In this document: one piece after another, positions 13,060-24,279 of the stretch | Layout of the letters: every line of letters begins with the position of its first letter | Numbering within the stretch: position 1 is the stretch's first letter | Assembly: GCF_026210795.1 (NCBI RefSeq) | Contig: NC_089454.1 | Span: forward strand, 2,542,001-2,606,000 | Length of the DNA stretch: 64,000 nucleotides | Origin: Rhizophagus irregularis | Lineage: Eukaryota; Glomeromycota; Glomeromycetes; Glomerales; Glomeraceae | Reading direction: 5' to 3' | Program-made: the position numbers and the translations under genes | The notes under the pieces: model-generated | The model's input: only the letters and a program-made list of their open reading frames with translations | Database searches by the model: none | Told to the model about the DNA's origin: nothing

Positions 13060-13434
13060 ATGTTTGCTAAATTATGTACTATATACGCTTTCTTTTTAAT
13101 TGCGATCACAACTATAACCATAGGAGCATCTCTAGAGGTATCACCAAAATTGACTAGTCACCATGCTCAATTGGAAAAGTATGGACCACCAAATCAGCAG
13201 TCTCTGAGTCGTCGTGGACATTTGAATAAGCGACTTCAATTTCCCGAGTGTAAAGATGAGAACGATGTAGTCCTTTATTCATATTGTGATAAATTGAGAA
13301 AAATAAGTGTTCATTGTCAAAATCCTGATGGTAATCTCAACACTTTTGATAAATCATGTGAAAAGGATGAAGTATGTATTGATTATAATGATGCTAGTGG
13401 AAATCATCAGGCACTTTGTATATACTATGTATAA
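13060..13434 (+). pseudogene. Small secreted protein, 3'-truncated copy
   Basis: The 124-residue frame has an N-terminal signal peptide (hydrophobic residues about 5-23), then a region with dibasic sites RR and KR (LSRRGHLNKR), and six cysteines in the second half. It is about 87% alike to the first half of the 241-residue paralogue at 39890-40615. Identity stops abruptly after HQALCI (about 13422), and three unrelated residues precede the stop. The C-terminal half of the family is therefore missing. It could still make a short secreted protein, since frame, signal peptide and promoter are intact; whether it is a gene or a pseudogene cannot be decided from sequence. Confidence 0.6.
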
Positions 13435-13849
13435 GATATGTATAAAAGAAGTTGACTTTTATATAATTATTTTATACTAAGTAATTTATTATTTAGATAT
13501 TAAAGTACGTGAAGATAGAAAAGTATTTTGAATTTTTAAAGATTTCACAAATATATAATCAAAGTTATATTTGTTATTATATATATTCAACAAAGATATT
13601 GTTTTGTTTTCTTTCAAAGTTATTTAAACACTAAGAATAGAGTAGTAAAATATATTACAAATTTCTTAGTTTGAAATTTAAACAATTTTTTCATCAATAT
13701 GTATTCTCTTTTTTTATTTTACTTAGAAATTATTTAAACACTAAGTGTAGAGTAGTAAATATTTTACAAGTTTCTTATTTTATAATTTAAATAATTCTTT
13801 ATATATACATATATATTATTAAATTATCAAATTTGATTTTATTCACAAT
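13435..13849. other. A+T-rich intergenic sequence with a short internal direct repeat
   Basis: No gene seen. Two similar stretches, about 13618-13685 and 13730-13795, share TTATTTAAACACTAAG and AGAGTAGTAAA, followed by ACAA(A/G)TTTCTTA. They look like an old tandem duplication. Confidence 0.4.
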
Positions 13850-13850
13850 T

Positions 13851-14285
13851 AGGGATGGCAACGGTCACGGTCATTAACCGGTTATGACCGGTCATAACCG
13901 TAACCGATATCGGTCGGTCAAAGACCTCTGACCGACCGTTTGACTGACCGTTTGACTTACCGTTTGACCGACCAAATTTTTTTATGAAAAATTTAATAAA
14001 AAACGTCGCGAAAACGTTTTTTATTAATAATTTAATTTAAAAAAAACGTTTTTCGCAAACGGTTTTGATTATTTTAACAAAAAACGTTGCGAAAACGTTT
14101 TTTATTAATAATTTAATAAAAAAAAAAGTTTTCGCACGTTTTTTCAATTGTCCTAATAAAAACGCTGCGAAAATATAAAAAAATGATCGGTCAAACGGTC
14201 GGTCAAACGGTCGGTCGGTCGGTCAAAGGTTCTTGACCGGTCATGACCGACCGATGACCGACCATGACCGACCGTTGCCATCCCT
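13851..14285. mobile_element. TIR element (MITE-like) with GACCG subterminal repeats
   Basis: The ends are perfect inverted repeats: AGGGATGGCAACGGTC at 13851 and GACCGTTGCCATCCCT ending at 14285. Both halves carry many GGTCGGTC / GACCGACC words, giving local GC-rich patches in very A+T-rich DNA. The middle has AACGTTTTTTATTAATAATTTAA-like repeats. It has no coding capacity. TA flanks both ends, but no longer target duplication was found, so the superfamily is open (hAT-like or Tc1/mariner-like). Confidence 0.75.
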
Positions 14286-14479
14286 ACTACGTTATAATAA
14301 AAATTAACAAGCTAACCGGAAATCATTTTCCGAATCACGTGTAACCCGGAAAACCTATCCGGCTACCATTTTTTCTAGGCGACGCTAGGGTGGTTTTTAT
14401 TTGCACAAAATTTCACGTGCGCGTGACTTCTCCACGTGATCTTATACATCTTCGCTAGTACTACAATTATATTATTATA

Positions 14480-15180
14480 ATTATTAACACGTAAATGAAA
14501 TAATTTTTTTTTATCTATCGATTATAATTTTGCTGTGAAACGACCGATTTAAATCGATAATAGGTATATATTTTTATCAAATGATTAAAAATAGTAGGAT
14601 GGTGAAGTAACTGAAGTATAAAATGATTCTCGAAATATGAAGATATAATATCCGTATATTATGAATATCTATTAACTACTTCAATAATAAAGACTTTTGT
14701 AGACTGTGATAAATGATAATTATGAAAAGATTTGTAAAGAATTTGACGTTCTTATTCATTGTTCATTTTTTTTCTATGCTAACAAATATTCAATCTAATA
14801 GGAGTATAAATATAAACATAATAGCATACTCGAATTAAATCACAACGATTAGCTGTTTCGAATTAATTCTAATCGACTGTTAATTTCTTTCTCATGATCC
14901 CGTTTTTGAATTTGTATGAGATAATTTTTCATAATCAGGTATTTAAAAGATAATTCTTTATCATTCATTGGATCCGTCATTGTATTAGATATAATAGTAT
15001 TTATCACATCAATAAAATTTAATTAAAGAAATTCTTTGAAATAGCCACATGAGATCACTATTTTTCACTTCGATGATAAAACCTTACATATAATACCGTT
15101 CAAAGTCAGTACTTTTTTTTCGTAGGAGATAACGTTAAATGACAAAATTGCCTAAAAATCTTTGTTAATCGGTTATCAGT
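14480..15180. repeat. Dispersed repeat copy (partner at 29450-30180, fragment near 9130-9290)
   Basis: Long interrupted similarity links this block with 29450-30180. Shared blocks include GAATATCTA..AACTACTTCAATAA with GACTTTTGTAGACTG, TTTATTCATTGTTCATTTTTTT, CTTTCTCATGATCCCGTTTTT, and TCACTTCGATGATAAAACCTTAC followed by AGATAACGT(T/G)AAATGACAAAA. Order and orientation are the same. No coding capacity is evident. It is probably an old non-autonomous transposon or a segmental duplicate. Confidence 0.6.
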
Positions 15181-15305
15181 ATAAAATACATACTATTCCT
15201 TTTATCTTCTATATAATAATAACACATTTTTTGTAATTCTTTTGTATAATAATATAATCTTTCATCTATTTCTAATATTCCTTTTTGTTCACTATCATTA
15301 AACAT
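15165..15305 (-). CDS. Possible small coding remnant, 46 codons, unidentified
   Basis: From an ATG at 15305 the minus strand reads 46 residues rich in E, K, Y (MFNDSEQKGILEIDER and on) to a TAA at 15165-15167. The composition looks protein-like rather than homopolymeric. It overlaps the end of a dispersed repeat. It has no recognised family and no visible intron partners. It may be a gene fragment or chance. Confidence 0.2.
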   Translation of the reverse strand: MFNDSEQKGILEIDERLYYYTKELQKMCYYYIEDKRNSMYFILITD

Positions 15306-15937
15306 TTTAAAATCCTTTCATCCTTTATGATCTATATAATACTACAACTTATGTCAGAAGATGGAGACAATCTATTTAATAATAAGAAAAAAATCACAAA
15401 AGCAAAAACAAATGATAATAAAAAAACCTTAAAAAATAAAAATAAAATATAAAATTTATTAAGTATTATTCAAATCAGAATTTCAGTCTATAAGAACCTG
15501 TAAAAAAAGGTGTTTAAAAAAAAAAAATATTTTTGGTTTGAAAAGACTGAAAAAAAAATAACATAAAAAAAAACAGTCCAAACACAAGGGATGAAAAAAA
15601 TATCATTTAAAAATTAATTTGGTCTATGACCGAAAAAACCGAAAAAATATTGTTTGGATAGCTGCAACCGATCACGAAAACTGAAAATGGAGCTTTTTAT
15701 TAGCAATGAAAAATCTTACCATCGCATGTGTTTTTTTTTAATTGTAACGCATTTCTTTATTAATTTATATGCCTTAAAGGACTAAATTTTACAAGAAATA
15801 CATAGAACCGTATGTACCTACGTACAATATGATGCTATAACTAACATTCTATCTAAGAACAAAGAAAACGTTACTAAACTAAACTATCTACAAACTTACA
15901 TATAATAATGATACCTACCTCTAATCACCAAATTTTT
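15306..15937. other. Intergenic A+T-rich region
   Basis: No gene seen; A-rich runs around 15440-15620. The stretch from about 15750 to 15937 would be the 3' flank of the remnant at 15938. Confidence 0.35.
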
Positions 15938-16180
15938 TTATTCAAAAATCTCTCTGTTAGCCATTAGTCTTGATAAATCAGCATCACATGTTCTGCAATG
16001 TTGATACCTGTATTTGTAGTTAGCTATCACGTCAATTCGACATAATAAAGAGGTTAATTTAATGTATTCTCAATTTATTTTTTCTTTCTCTAATGATATT
16101 ATACATTTATTAAAAGTAATCACTGTGTTTTTCAATAAGGTTTTTATTTTTCCAATAAATAAAAGGAGTATGAAGCAATA
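15938..16180 (-). pseudogene. Gene remnant with an in-frame TGA, unidentified family
   Basis: Reading the minus strand from about 16180 to a TAA at 15938-15940 gives a protein-like sequence of about 80 codons (ending CRTCDADLSRLMANREIFE). One in-frame TGA lies at about 16060, after LEKEKIN. The composition is balanced, unlike the surrounding A+T noise, and the open frame on both sides of the TGA is the same. This looks like the 3' end of a gene with a nonsense mutation. I do not recognise the family. Confidence 0.4.
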
Positions 16181-17804
16181 AATAAATTAATCTATTGTAT
16201 AAATTCTAAATAATGTTTAAATATACTATATTCATGCATTACATGTTTTTATAAATCATTTATTTATTTTTGTACTTAGTGAAATAATATTATTTATTAA
16301 ATAATAATGTTTCTTGCCCTTGAAATAAACTATCAAAACCTATAATAATGTACTGTACTGTACTGTACGAACTTCTACAAATTAAGTCCGTACAGTACAA
16401 CTCTTTTCTCAAATATAATTGGCTCAAAAAATCAAAATTTAACTTTATGAAAAATATGAAAAATATGAAAAACAAAACTTAAAACTTTAAATTAAATGAA
16501 GTTAGAGCTTGTATGCAATAATAATATTGTCTGTATAATTTTTTTTACATTAAAAAAATAAAGGATTAATATCATTAAAAAAGTACTATAATTTCATAAG
16601 TATTCGGGCTAGCTTGATAAAAATTAACATGTAAGTAGTTTCACGCCCAATTAACAACTTACTTAATCTTCCAAATCCTGTTTTATTTATTTACCAAAAT
16701 GACAAAATTACGTTATAAAGTGAAAAAACATGCGCGGCATATTAATTTTATGCAAAAAAATCATACCTCCACAAATATTTAAGATAACTTGATGGAATTT
16801 AATGTCTGAATAGTTCTACACTCGATAAACAACTTTATATTTTCTCCAAGGTCTATTAAATTTAACTAAAGTAATAAAATTACGCTATAAAATGAAGAAA
16901 ACAAACACGTCACATAACACAGTAATGCGACTTTATATTTTATTAAAGAGGGTGTACAAGTTTTTTTATTATTTACCAAATATTTTTACATCCCTGTAAA
17001 GAAAGTCGATCCGATTTTATATTCCTTCTTTTTCTGTAAAAGGTTCATATTCCCGGAATTAATAACTTTACATCACGGAATTTATCGAATTATTTACATT
17101 TTCCGTGAATGGATCCGTGAAAGGCTCGAGTTTTTACAGAAATAACGGATAAAATTTTTTATAGGGCATGAAAAAGAAAAGGAAAAGAGAAAAAGTGGGT
17201 AGGTTAGGTAAGTAAAGTAAGGAGCGAGCAAATAAACAACAATCAGTATCACCTGAAAATCTTGTACTGTACGATTGCATCAAATATTATGATTATGTAA
17301 GGAGGGTTTGATTACTACGGTGATCGTTGTCAACCAATTACATAAATTATTTCATGAGGAAAAAATCCTTTGTTTTAATAATGACATAATTATGAACAAT
17401 CCGTTATCTTTATGACAGGTGAAATACTAAATGAAATTTTATCATGTGTTGAAAGTAACGATTTATTTTAAAACGCAATAAAGAAAAAAAAAATTAAATC
17501 AAAATTATTCAAAGATTAAAAGTAAAATGAATGAAATTATGAATTAAAAAGTAAATTGAATTAAAAAAATTAAAAGTTGATTGAATTGAATTAAAAGTTA
17601 ATTGAATAGTTAATTTACTGCTGAATTAAAAGTAAAATTAAAGACATTATTTTTTTTTTTGATTGTGATTAATCCAAAATTACAATTATTTAAACCGCTT
17701 GTTTTTTTTTAGTCAAGAATTAAATAATAAAAATAATAATAATAATAATAAAGTAATTAAATACAATTTTACTATATGTCTATCTAAAGTATTCTATGTA
17801 TATT
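16181..17804. other. Intergenic region without recognised gene; contains a repeat fragment
   Basis: A short tandem repeat of TGTAC lies near 16349-16367. A third copy of the dispersed repeat described at 12357 lies at about 17035-17165. The stretch 17500-17640 has several TTAAAAGT-containing imperfect direct repeats. The minus-strand frame 16290-16475 is A+T noise. The last 200 bases are the 3' flank of the protease gene. Confidence 0.4.
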
Positions 17805-19085
17805 TTATGCGCTTGGAATACGTACAAAGCTGTCTGGAGAACCATCCTTAAGACCTTCAACGACTCCCTTCGTTGATAAAGTATAAAGTACCTTTGCCAT
17901 TTCAGCCGGTGATTTGTTACCATTCTTGGCAATTATAAGAACTATAGTACCAGCAGCATGTGGGGTAGCTTGAGAGGTGCCGGAAATTATTAAAGTACTA
18001 TTATCGTCTTCAAAATTAGCACCTTGAATGTCCCGACCTGGAGCGAAAATGTCGAGACATTTTCCAAAGTTTGAGAAATCTGTGATTGCGTCACTATTTT
18101 TTTCGGTAGCACCGACCGTGATAGCGCTAAGCTCAGATGCAGGTGATATATCACAAGCATCTTGACTATCGTTACCTGCGCAAACAACTACGTGAACACC
18201 AGCATCGGTAAGTTGCTTGATAGCATAATTTACAGCTTTTGATTTATCACCTACAATAGACATGTTGACAACTGATTTCTTATTTTTACTCTTATTATGT
18301 GTTTCTCCCACAAAGTTCAATCCAGCGATAATTGAACTAAATGTTCCAACACCTTCATCGTCCAAAACTTTAACAGAAATTGGTGTGGCTTTTCTTGCTA
18401 CTCCTAAAGTTTCTCCACATGCAATGCTAGCAACATGAGTACCATGACCATATTCATCTTCTTCACTGCATCCATTACAGAAAGATCCTCCGAATTTGGC
18501 ACGACCACCGAATTCTTTATGTGTAATTCGAATACCAGAATCGACAACAAAAACGTTTACACCTTCTCCAGCAGAATCGGGGAAAGTATATTTTCCATCT
18601 AGAGGTCGTTTAGCTTGATCAATACGATCAATATTATAAGTTGGTTTATTGTCTACTGCACGTCTAGTAAGTTGAGATGGTACTACATATTGAGCCTTAA
18701 CTTCACCATCTTCTTCAATATAATCAACATCATTCATTTTTTCAAGTTCCTTTGCAAATTGTGGTGTCATTTCTCCAATAAGACCAAAAAGATTAACAAT
18801 TCCGAAACTAACGAAAGCGGGTTTGCCTTTATCGTTAAGAGATTTAATTTTATCGAAACTATCAATTTCTGCATGAAAGCAATTTTTAAACAACTCATGT
18901 TGTCTTTGAGCAGCTTGCTTGTCTTTAAAGACAACGATAAATTTTTTCCCTTTACCATCAGACTTGGCATTGATTGATAATGTTTTAGGGCAATCAGTTT
19001 CATTTTTTGCTGATTCAACCGAGGAGAGAAAGAAAGTAACTATTACAGCGATAGAGAATATTTTAGCGAAGCGTAGAGCAACCAT
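17805..19085 (-). CDS. Secreted subtilisin-like serine protease (S8A, proteinase K-like)
   Basis: Single-exon 426-residue gene, ATG at 19085. A signal peptide covers residues 1 to about 25. An inhibitor I9-type propeptide covers about 47-132 and a likely dibasic processing site, RR, lies at 141-142. The peptidase S8 domain has Asp182 (VVDSGI), His214 (GHGTHVAS), Asn305 oxyanion residue (CAGND) and Ser371 (SGTSQATPHAAG). Family members usually have Met after the catalytic Ser-containing GTS; here it is Gln. The length fits secreted fungal proteinase K-like enzymes. No intron is needed and no frame damage is seen, so it is probably functional. Expected role: extracellular protein degradation, possibly at the host or soil interface (inference). 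Neighbouring DNA is repeat-derived and gives no pathway context. Confidence 0.92.
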   Translation of the reverse strand: MVALRFAKIFSIAVIVTFFLSSVESAKNETDCPKTLSINAKSDGKGKKFIVVFKDKQAAQRQHELFKNCFHAEIDSFDKIKSLNDKGKPAFVSFGIVNLFGLIGEMTPQFAKELEKMNDVDYIEEDGEVKAQYVVPSQLTRRAVDNKPTYNIDRIDQAKRPLDGKYTFPDSAGEGVNVFVVDSGIRITHKEFGGRAKFGGSFCNGCSEEDEYGHGTHVASIACGETLGVARKATPISVKVLDDEGVGTFSSIIAGLNFVGETHNKSKNKKSVVNMSIVGDKSKAVNYAIKQLTDAGVHVVVCAGNDSQDACDISPASELSAITVGATEKNSDAITDFSNFGKCLDIFAPGRDIQGANFEDDNSTLIISGTSQATPHAAGTIVLIIAKNGNKSPAEMAKVLYTLSTKGVVEGLKDGSPDSFVRIPSA

Positions 19086-21354
19086 TTTTTTTTTTTTTAG
19101 ATAATTATTTATTTAGGCAAGAATTTTATAAAATAAGGAGATAAATATAATATAAGAGGAAGGTGATGATTTAATAATTATTCTATCCACACGGTGGATA
19201 AAGAATGCTATAGTATTATAAAATGAGGGAAGAGGAGAAATTAGACTCTGGTTAGGATTTTTTTATTATTTTGATTTTTAATTTTTTCGGATGAAGAAAA
19301 ATTGAAAAAGCAAAATTGGTTGTATTTGTATACAAAAATTTCTCAAATCTTGGAAAATAAATTTTTACGTACGCTAGTAAAGATTTTCAAGTAATATTAA
19401 ACTCGGTTTTAATGTAAGTATGTAATTTTCCATATCATTTTAAAAAAAAACTTCTCATTTCTAATAAAAAAAAAATTAAAAAACATTAACTTCATATATA
19501 AAATTATCTGAGAGTTTTTTTCTTTTTATGAAAATTGAAAAATTCAAAAAAAATTTCAAAATTTATTTTACATTTTTACCATTTTTATTTTAATTAAAAT
19601 AATAATATTAAAGGAAATTGCTTAATAGACATGGCCGATCATTTAAATGGATTGTTAATCACATGTTGGCCGAACATTGCTGTTTTCAAGTTAGTGGACT
19701 CCCCTGTACGACTGTACGTCATCCCCTAAGGAAATCGGTTTTCAGAATTTTTCCTGAATAATTTCTTTTATTTAAGTAGTTTCTCTTGAATATAATAGTG
19801 TTAGTTTTAAATTTTATTTATAATGAAACTAATATATATACTGTATATATATATCCCAGAAATCACAAAAATTTCTTTCAGAAATCGCTGATAATCGGCC
19901 ATTTTCTATATAATGGTACAATAAAATTGCCGGTATTAAATCGCAAATTTTTGGAAATCGATTATTTTTAGGGGTGCTATGGCTAATTTGAAAAGGCGGT
20001 AAATTAGAGAACCAATAAATTTATTATAGTCAAATGACATGTGATTACAAATCCGCCGATATGAGGAGAATTTTTGTACCAAATTGATGATGATCATATT
20101 CTGCGTACCTTGAATTATATTGTTAGTATGGGTGGTTTTAATTTTTTTTTATTTAGAAATGGAAATCTTTCCATTTTTGAACTAAATTTTTTCAAAAAAA
20201 AAAAATTTCAAAATGAAAATGGAAAGTATGGAATTAATGGATAATACAGAAATAATAATTATCAAAAAAATTAAAATCCACGTGATGCTGAAGTCAAAAA
20301 GTTACCATTCTTATTAGCTACCAAAAAAAATTAGCCATCTAACAAAATCTAATGCGATATGTATATTACATAAAATAACTAATAGAATATATTATTCGTG
20401 TAAAATTATTTTCTATGTGTATATGTTTTTGTATTCACAATGAAAAACCACGATATTGCAAAAAAAAAGAGAATTTACTAATAAATTAAAAGGTTAAAAA
20501 GTAAATTCTTTCTTATTCGAAATTGGAATTTACGTATATATGCTGTATTCACAATATCATTTTTACATCACTTCAACACTTTTTATATCAACACGTTCGT
20601 CGGAGCTTTTATTATTCTTTAAGGACAATAAATTTTATTAGGTTAACAAGGGAAAAAAAAAATGAATGAAAACTGTCCTTAATTGATTAAGACTAAAAAT
20701 GTCATCATATGTGTAATTATCTCAAATAAGAAACTTATACATGTTCTATACCTTATAAAAAATTTTTTCCAGAAAAATGATCACCATCGGGAAATTTTTT
20801 TGGAGGATAAATATCGATAATTATCACTTTATCGATAATTATCACATTTTATCGTACTAAATAAATCGATAATTAATGTATTATGATGATATAACTAAAA
20901 AAATACATGAAAAAATCGTAACGTTTAGACTAGCATGTATAAATAGTTTTTAATTGTGTAATATATTTTCTGCTTGCGCCTAATCTATTCCATGTTAGTG
21001 TAAGTTTTTTTTTGCTCTTTATTTTCTAGATTATTTAGGTTAATATCAGTAATATTGTTACTTGTTGATTATTAATTTTAATTATATAATTAATAGAGAA
21101 TTATATTCTTTTTGGTTAGATCATCGATCCTAAGAAGGTCAGATCGGTTATATTTTTTTTATAGACTAAACCCATTTTTTTACGTAATTTTAATATTTTT
21201 TCCCGTTAATTTTTTTTTGTAATTTGATTTTTTTTTACGTAATTTTTTTTTGTTATTTGATTTTTTTTTATTTATTTTTTATACCACTTTTTTTTGTTAT
21301 TTGATTTTTTTATTTAATTTTTTTTATCACTTTTTAATTTTCAGCTTTCATAGA
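19086..21354. other. Intergenic region upstream of the protease and of the kinase pair
   Basis: The first bases hold the protease promoter; an A/T run adjoins the ATG. ATGGCCGAT at about 19631 and its inverse ATCGGCCAT at about 19893 bracket about 270 bases but the arms are only 9 bases. A fold-back of ATGGAAA/TTTCCAT type lies at 20158-20230. A short direct repeat, TCGATAATTATCAC twice, lies at about 20812-20850. The region 21160-21330 is T-rich with repeated GTAATTTGATTTTTTTT units. No gene seen. Confidence 0.4.
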
Positions 21355-21503
21355 ATTATTTTGTAACGAATTATTTTATTAGAAATGTTAATGGCGCAGC
21401 AAGTAACCTTATCAATCTTTGATCAACCTTTGATCAACCTAATATTGTTCATGTATTACTGTGATACGAATTCCTTTTTTATCCTCATTAAAAATACAGT
21501 TTA

Positions 21504-21531
21504 AAGTAACGCAAGTAACGCAAATAACGCC
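21504..21531 (+). promoter_or_regulatory. Conserved GTAACGCAA tandem motif upstream of kinase copy 1
   Basis: Three imperfect direct copies of AGTAACGCA occur about 30-57 bases before the ATG. The same tandem motif precedes copy 2, and a diverged version (GTAATGCAAATAACGCC) precedes the kinase-leader remnant at 32412-32507. This suggests a family promoter element or 5' leader motif. Confidence 0.45.
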
Positions 21532-21561
21532 TTTTTTAATTCTACCAAAACATATAATAAA

Positions 21562-23387
21562 ATGGATAAAGGAAATGAAACTCAAGTTATTATAGAAACA
21601 GAATTTACTAATTTAAATATCTCGGATAAAGATTCTAGTACAATAAATATTAGCCATAAAAATTGTTCTTATTGCAATAAACCATTTACTGAAGAATTAT
21701 GGTGTAAAAAATGTGATCCATTTAGAATGATTGAAGGTTGGACCAGCGGAAATAATGACCTTGATAAATTTATCAAAGATACAATTTATGATGCGAAAAA
21801 TACAAAGTACAATAAGTTCCTTGAATGGGTACCATTTGATAAATTTAAAGTTGTAAAACAAATTGGTATAGGTGGATTTGCAAAAGTGTTTTCTGCAACA
21901 TGGATTAGTAGTAAAGCAGAATATGATAAACAAGATGATGGAAGTTGGAAAAAAAGGGAATCATACCCTATCAATGTTGCTTTGAAAGGTTGAATGGATC
22001 GCAGAATATGTCAGCTGAATATTTAAATGAGGTATGTTTTTTTTGTTTTAACATTACATATTCTACTTAATATTTAATGAATTATAATTTTATCCTTAAT
22101 TTAAATGCAAGCAATAGCTTAAAATACAATGGGATTTTTATAAATCAGAAGATATTTTATTAAAATTTTATGGAATGACTAAAGATCCAGAAACTGAAGA
22201 ATTTATGATGATTTTGGAATTCGCAAATAAAGGAAATTTGAGAAGTGTTCTTTCACATAATTTCAATAATATTTTATGGAATAATAAAATTCTTTATTTA
22301 TTATGGTTAGCATTTGGTCTTAAAAGTTTACATGAATTAGGATATTTTCACAAAGATTTCCATAGTGGTAATATATTACAAGTAGATCATAAATCTTATA
22401 TTTCAGATTTTGGATTATCTGGACCATCAACCAAACAAAAATCAGATGATAAAGTATGTGGAGTATTACCATATATTGCCCCAGAAGTTTTAAATGGAGA
22501 ACCATATTCATTATCTTCTGATATTTATAGTTTTGGTGTGATTATGGCTGAATTGTCATCTGGAAAACCACCTTTTTATAAAAGAAAACATGATACTACT
22601 TTAGCATTAGAAATATGTAATGGGCTCAGACCAGAATTTGGAAAAGGAACTCCTGAAATTTATAAGAAATTAGCTTATAAATGTATGAATGCTAATTCAA
22701 ATCAAAGACCAACAGCCAGTGAATTGTGTGATATAATATATTTTTGTGCTAATTCTATTGAGGAATATTATCAAGAAAAAGAAATTTTTGGGTATAAAGG
22801 TGAAGAGATTAAGGTTTTGTTTGAGGAAGCTAATAAAGAAATACCAAATATTTCAACTTCATATGAGAAAAATCCTGATGCTATATATACTAGTAGATTA
22901 TTTACATTTAATAATTTAACAAAACCTATTAATTCATCTCTCATTACATCATACCTTGATGATGATGAGGAAAATAATAAAGGTATTATGTATGGTATTA
23001 TGTTTAATTTGACAATTATTTTATTCCATAATGGCTGAATTTATTTCTTTTATAGATTGTCAAGATTCTCAATTATTTGACTTGGAGGTTTCTAGCTCAT
23101 TACAATTAAAAGGTAGGTAATAATATAATTTTTATAATGTACTATATAATTTAATTATTTAATATTAATTTTATTTATTATTCAAAACAAACAGATGAAT
23201 AGATCGGCGCAGGCATGTCACGGGTTTCATCTTATGACACGAATTTTCATGCTACACAATTCAATTACTGTATTCAGCTAAACGCCAAACAATTCAAATC
23301 GAAATCATTATTTTTGATAAATCATTTATTAATTTTATTTTCTTTATTTAAATAACAGATGATATTAGTAATGAAAATAGTGTTTGA
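21562..23387 (+). pseudogene. TKL-like protein kinase, tandem copy 1, frameshifted after the catalytic lysine
   Basis: Exons correspond to copy 2: 21562-22031, 22118-22982, 23056-23112 and a last exon at 23195-23202 or 23359-23387. The leader has CSYC..WCKKC, the P-loop is GIGGFAKV, and then VALK. Directly after the lysine codon (about 21986) an A run is one base shorter than in copy 2, so the frame ends after one more residue. All later kinase motifs are intact in exon 2: HKDFHSGN, SDFGLSG, APEVLNG and SSDIYSFG. The rest of the sequence is well preserved, so the lesion is recent, or it is a base-calling error in a homopolymer. If the lesion is real the product would be a 143-residue stub without a catalytic loop. 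Confidence 0.8.
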
Positions 23388-24067
23388 TGCGATCTCAAAT
23401 AAAAAGTTACTATTATATTAGGATTGTATCGATAATAATATATTGACGTTATATCAAGTTTTTAATAGTACAATGATATATTAACCGAGGTCAGATTATA
23501 CAAATTTAAATTATTCCTAATTTCTTAACAATATTCGAATCAAATCAATTATCAAATCAAAAAATCAAACTCACAAAGTTTAGTTTTTTTTTTAAATTTT
23601 TTTTTTATTATGACGTGATTGATATTTAAAATTATAGTTAAATTATGTTAAAATTATATTAATGGCAAAAGCATTAGCTAATTTAAATATGATAAATAAT
23701 CCTTGTATTATTGTGCGTCTCTTGTATAATTATTCCTTGATTTAATATTTCTTTTTTTTAAAATGTCAGAATATAATATTAATACAAATTACAATTTCAT
23801 TACATATGAAGAAGTTCCCTTTATATGAATCCTACTTTTTTTTTTACATATAAAACGAAACCTTTTGATACTTATAAAATTTGCTCATTTCATTAGTTTC
23901 TAATAAAACGTAAAATAAAATTTATTATACAGAAAAGTGTTTGTGTTTTCTTACTTTTTTGTCAATTTGTGATGGGAATAGAAATTCCGTATATTCATAA
24001 AATTGATTGCTAGTAAGTTGCTTGTCGATAGTGTTAATTTTAGTCACAAAATTCTATATATTTTAGT
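23388..24067. other. Spacer between the two kinase copies
   Basis: A+T-rich, no gene seen. T runs at about 23584-23610 and 23830-23850. Confidence 0.4.
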
Positions 24068-24221
24068 TTTCAATTATTTTGTAACGAATTATTTATTGTT
24101 AGAAAAATTAATGGCGCAGCAAGTAACCTTATCAATCTTTGATCAACCTTTGATCAACCTAATATTGTTCATGTATTACTGTGATACGAATTCCTTTTCT
24201 ATCCTCATTAAAATACAGTTA

Positions 24222-24249
24222 AAGTAACGCAAGTAACGCAAGTAACGCC
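24222..24249 (+). promoter_or_regulatory. Conserved GTAACGCAA tandem motif upstream of kinase copy 2
   Basis: Three direct copies of AGTAACGCA, 30-58 bases before the ATG, matching the motif before copy 1. Function is inferred only from conservation and position. Confidence 0.45.
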
Positions 24250-24279
24250 TTTTTTAATTCTACCAAAACATATAATAAA

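Larger units (their letters stand above)
12003..13422 (+). repeat. Segmental duplication copy 1 (inverted partner at 40256-41706)
   Basis: This about 1.4-kb block matches the reverse complement of 40256-41706 at high identity. It covers the 5' half of a secreted-protein gene, its promoter with a TATAAATA box, a region containing TTCCCGGAATTAATAA, and at its left end a fragment of LINE RNase H sequence. Similarity stops within the gene at about 13422 and, on the left, at about 12003. Small indels and substitutions separate the copies. Confidence 0.85.
21355..23387 (+). repeat. Tandem kinase duplication, unit 1
   Basis: Unit 1 (about 21355-23387) and unit 2 (about 24068-25933) are near-identical in promoter, exons and introns, offset by 2718 bases at the ATG. 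Unit 1 has an extra about 160-base insertion in its 3' end (about 23199-23350), between two AACAGATGA-like acceptor sequences. Confidence 0.85.

Noticed and set aside
13842-14294. 8-bp target duplication for the 13851 TIR element
   Set aside because: The flanking octamers do not match; only TA is shared, which is uninformative in this A+T-rich DNA.
18615-19104. Plus-strand and second minus-strand frames inside the protease gene
   Set aside because: Shadows of the protease reading frame.
19631-19902. Possible TIR element bounded by ATGGCCGAT and its inverse
   Set aside because: Arms of only nine bases and no target duplication; too weak to call.
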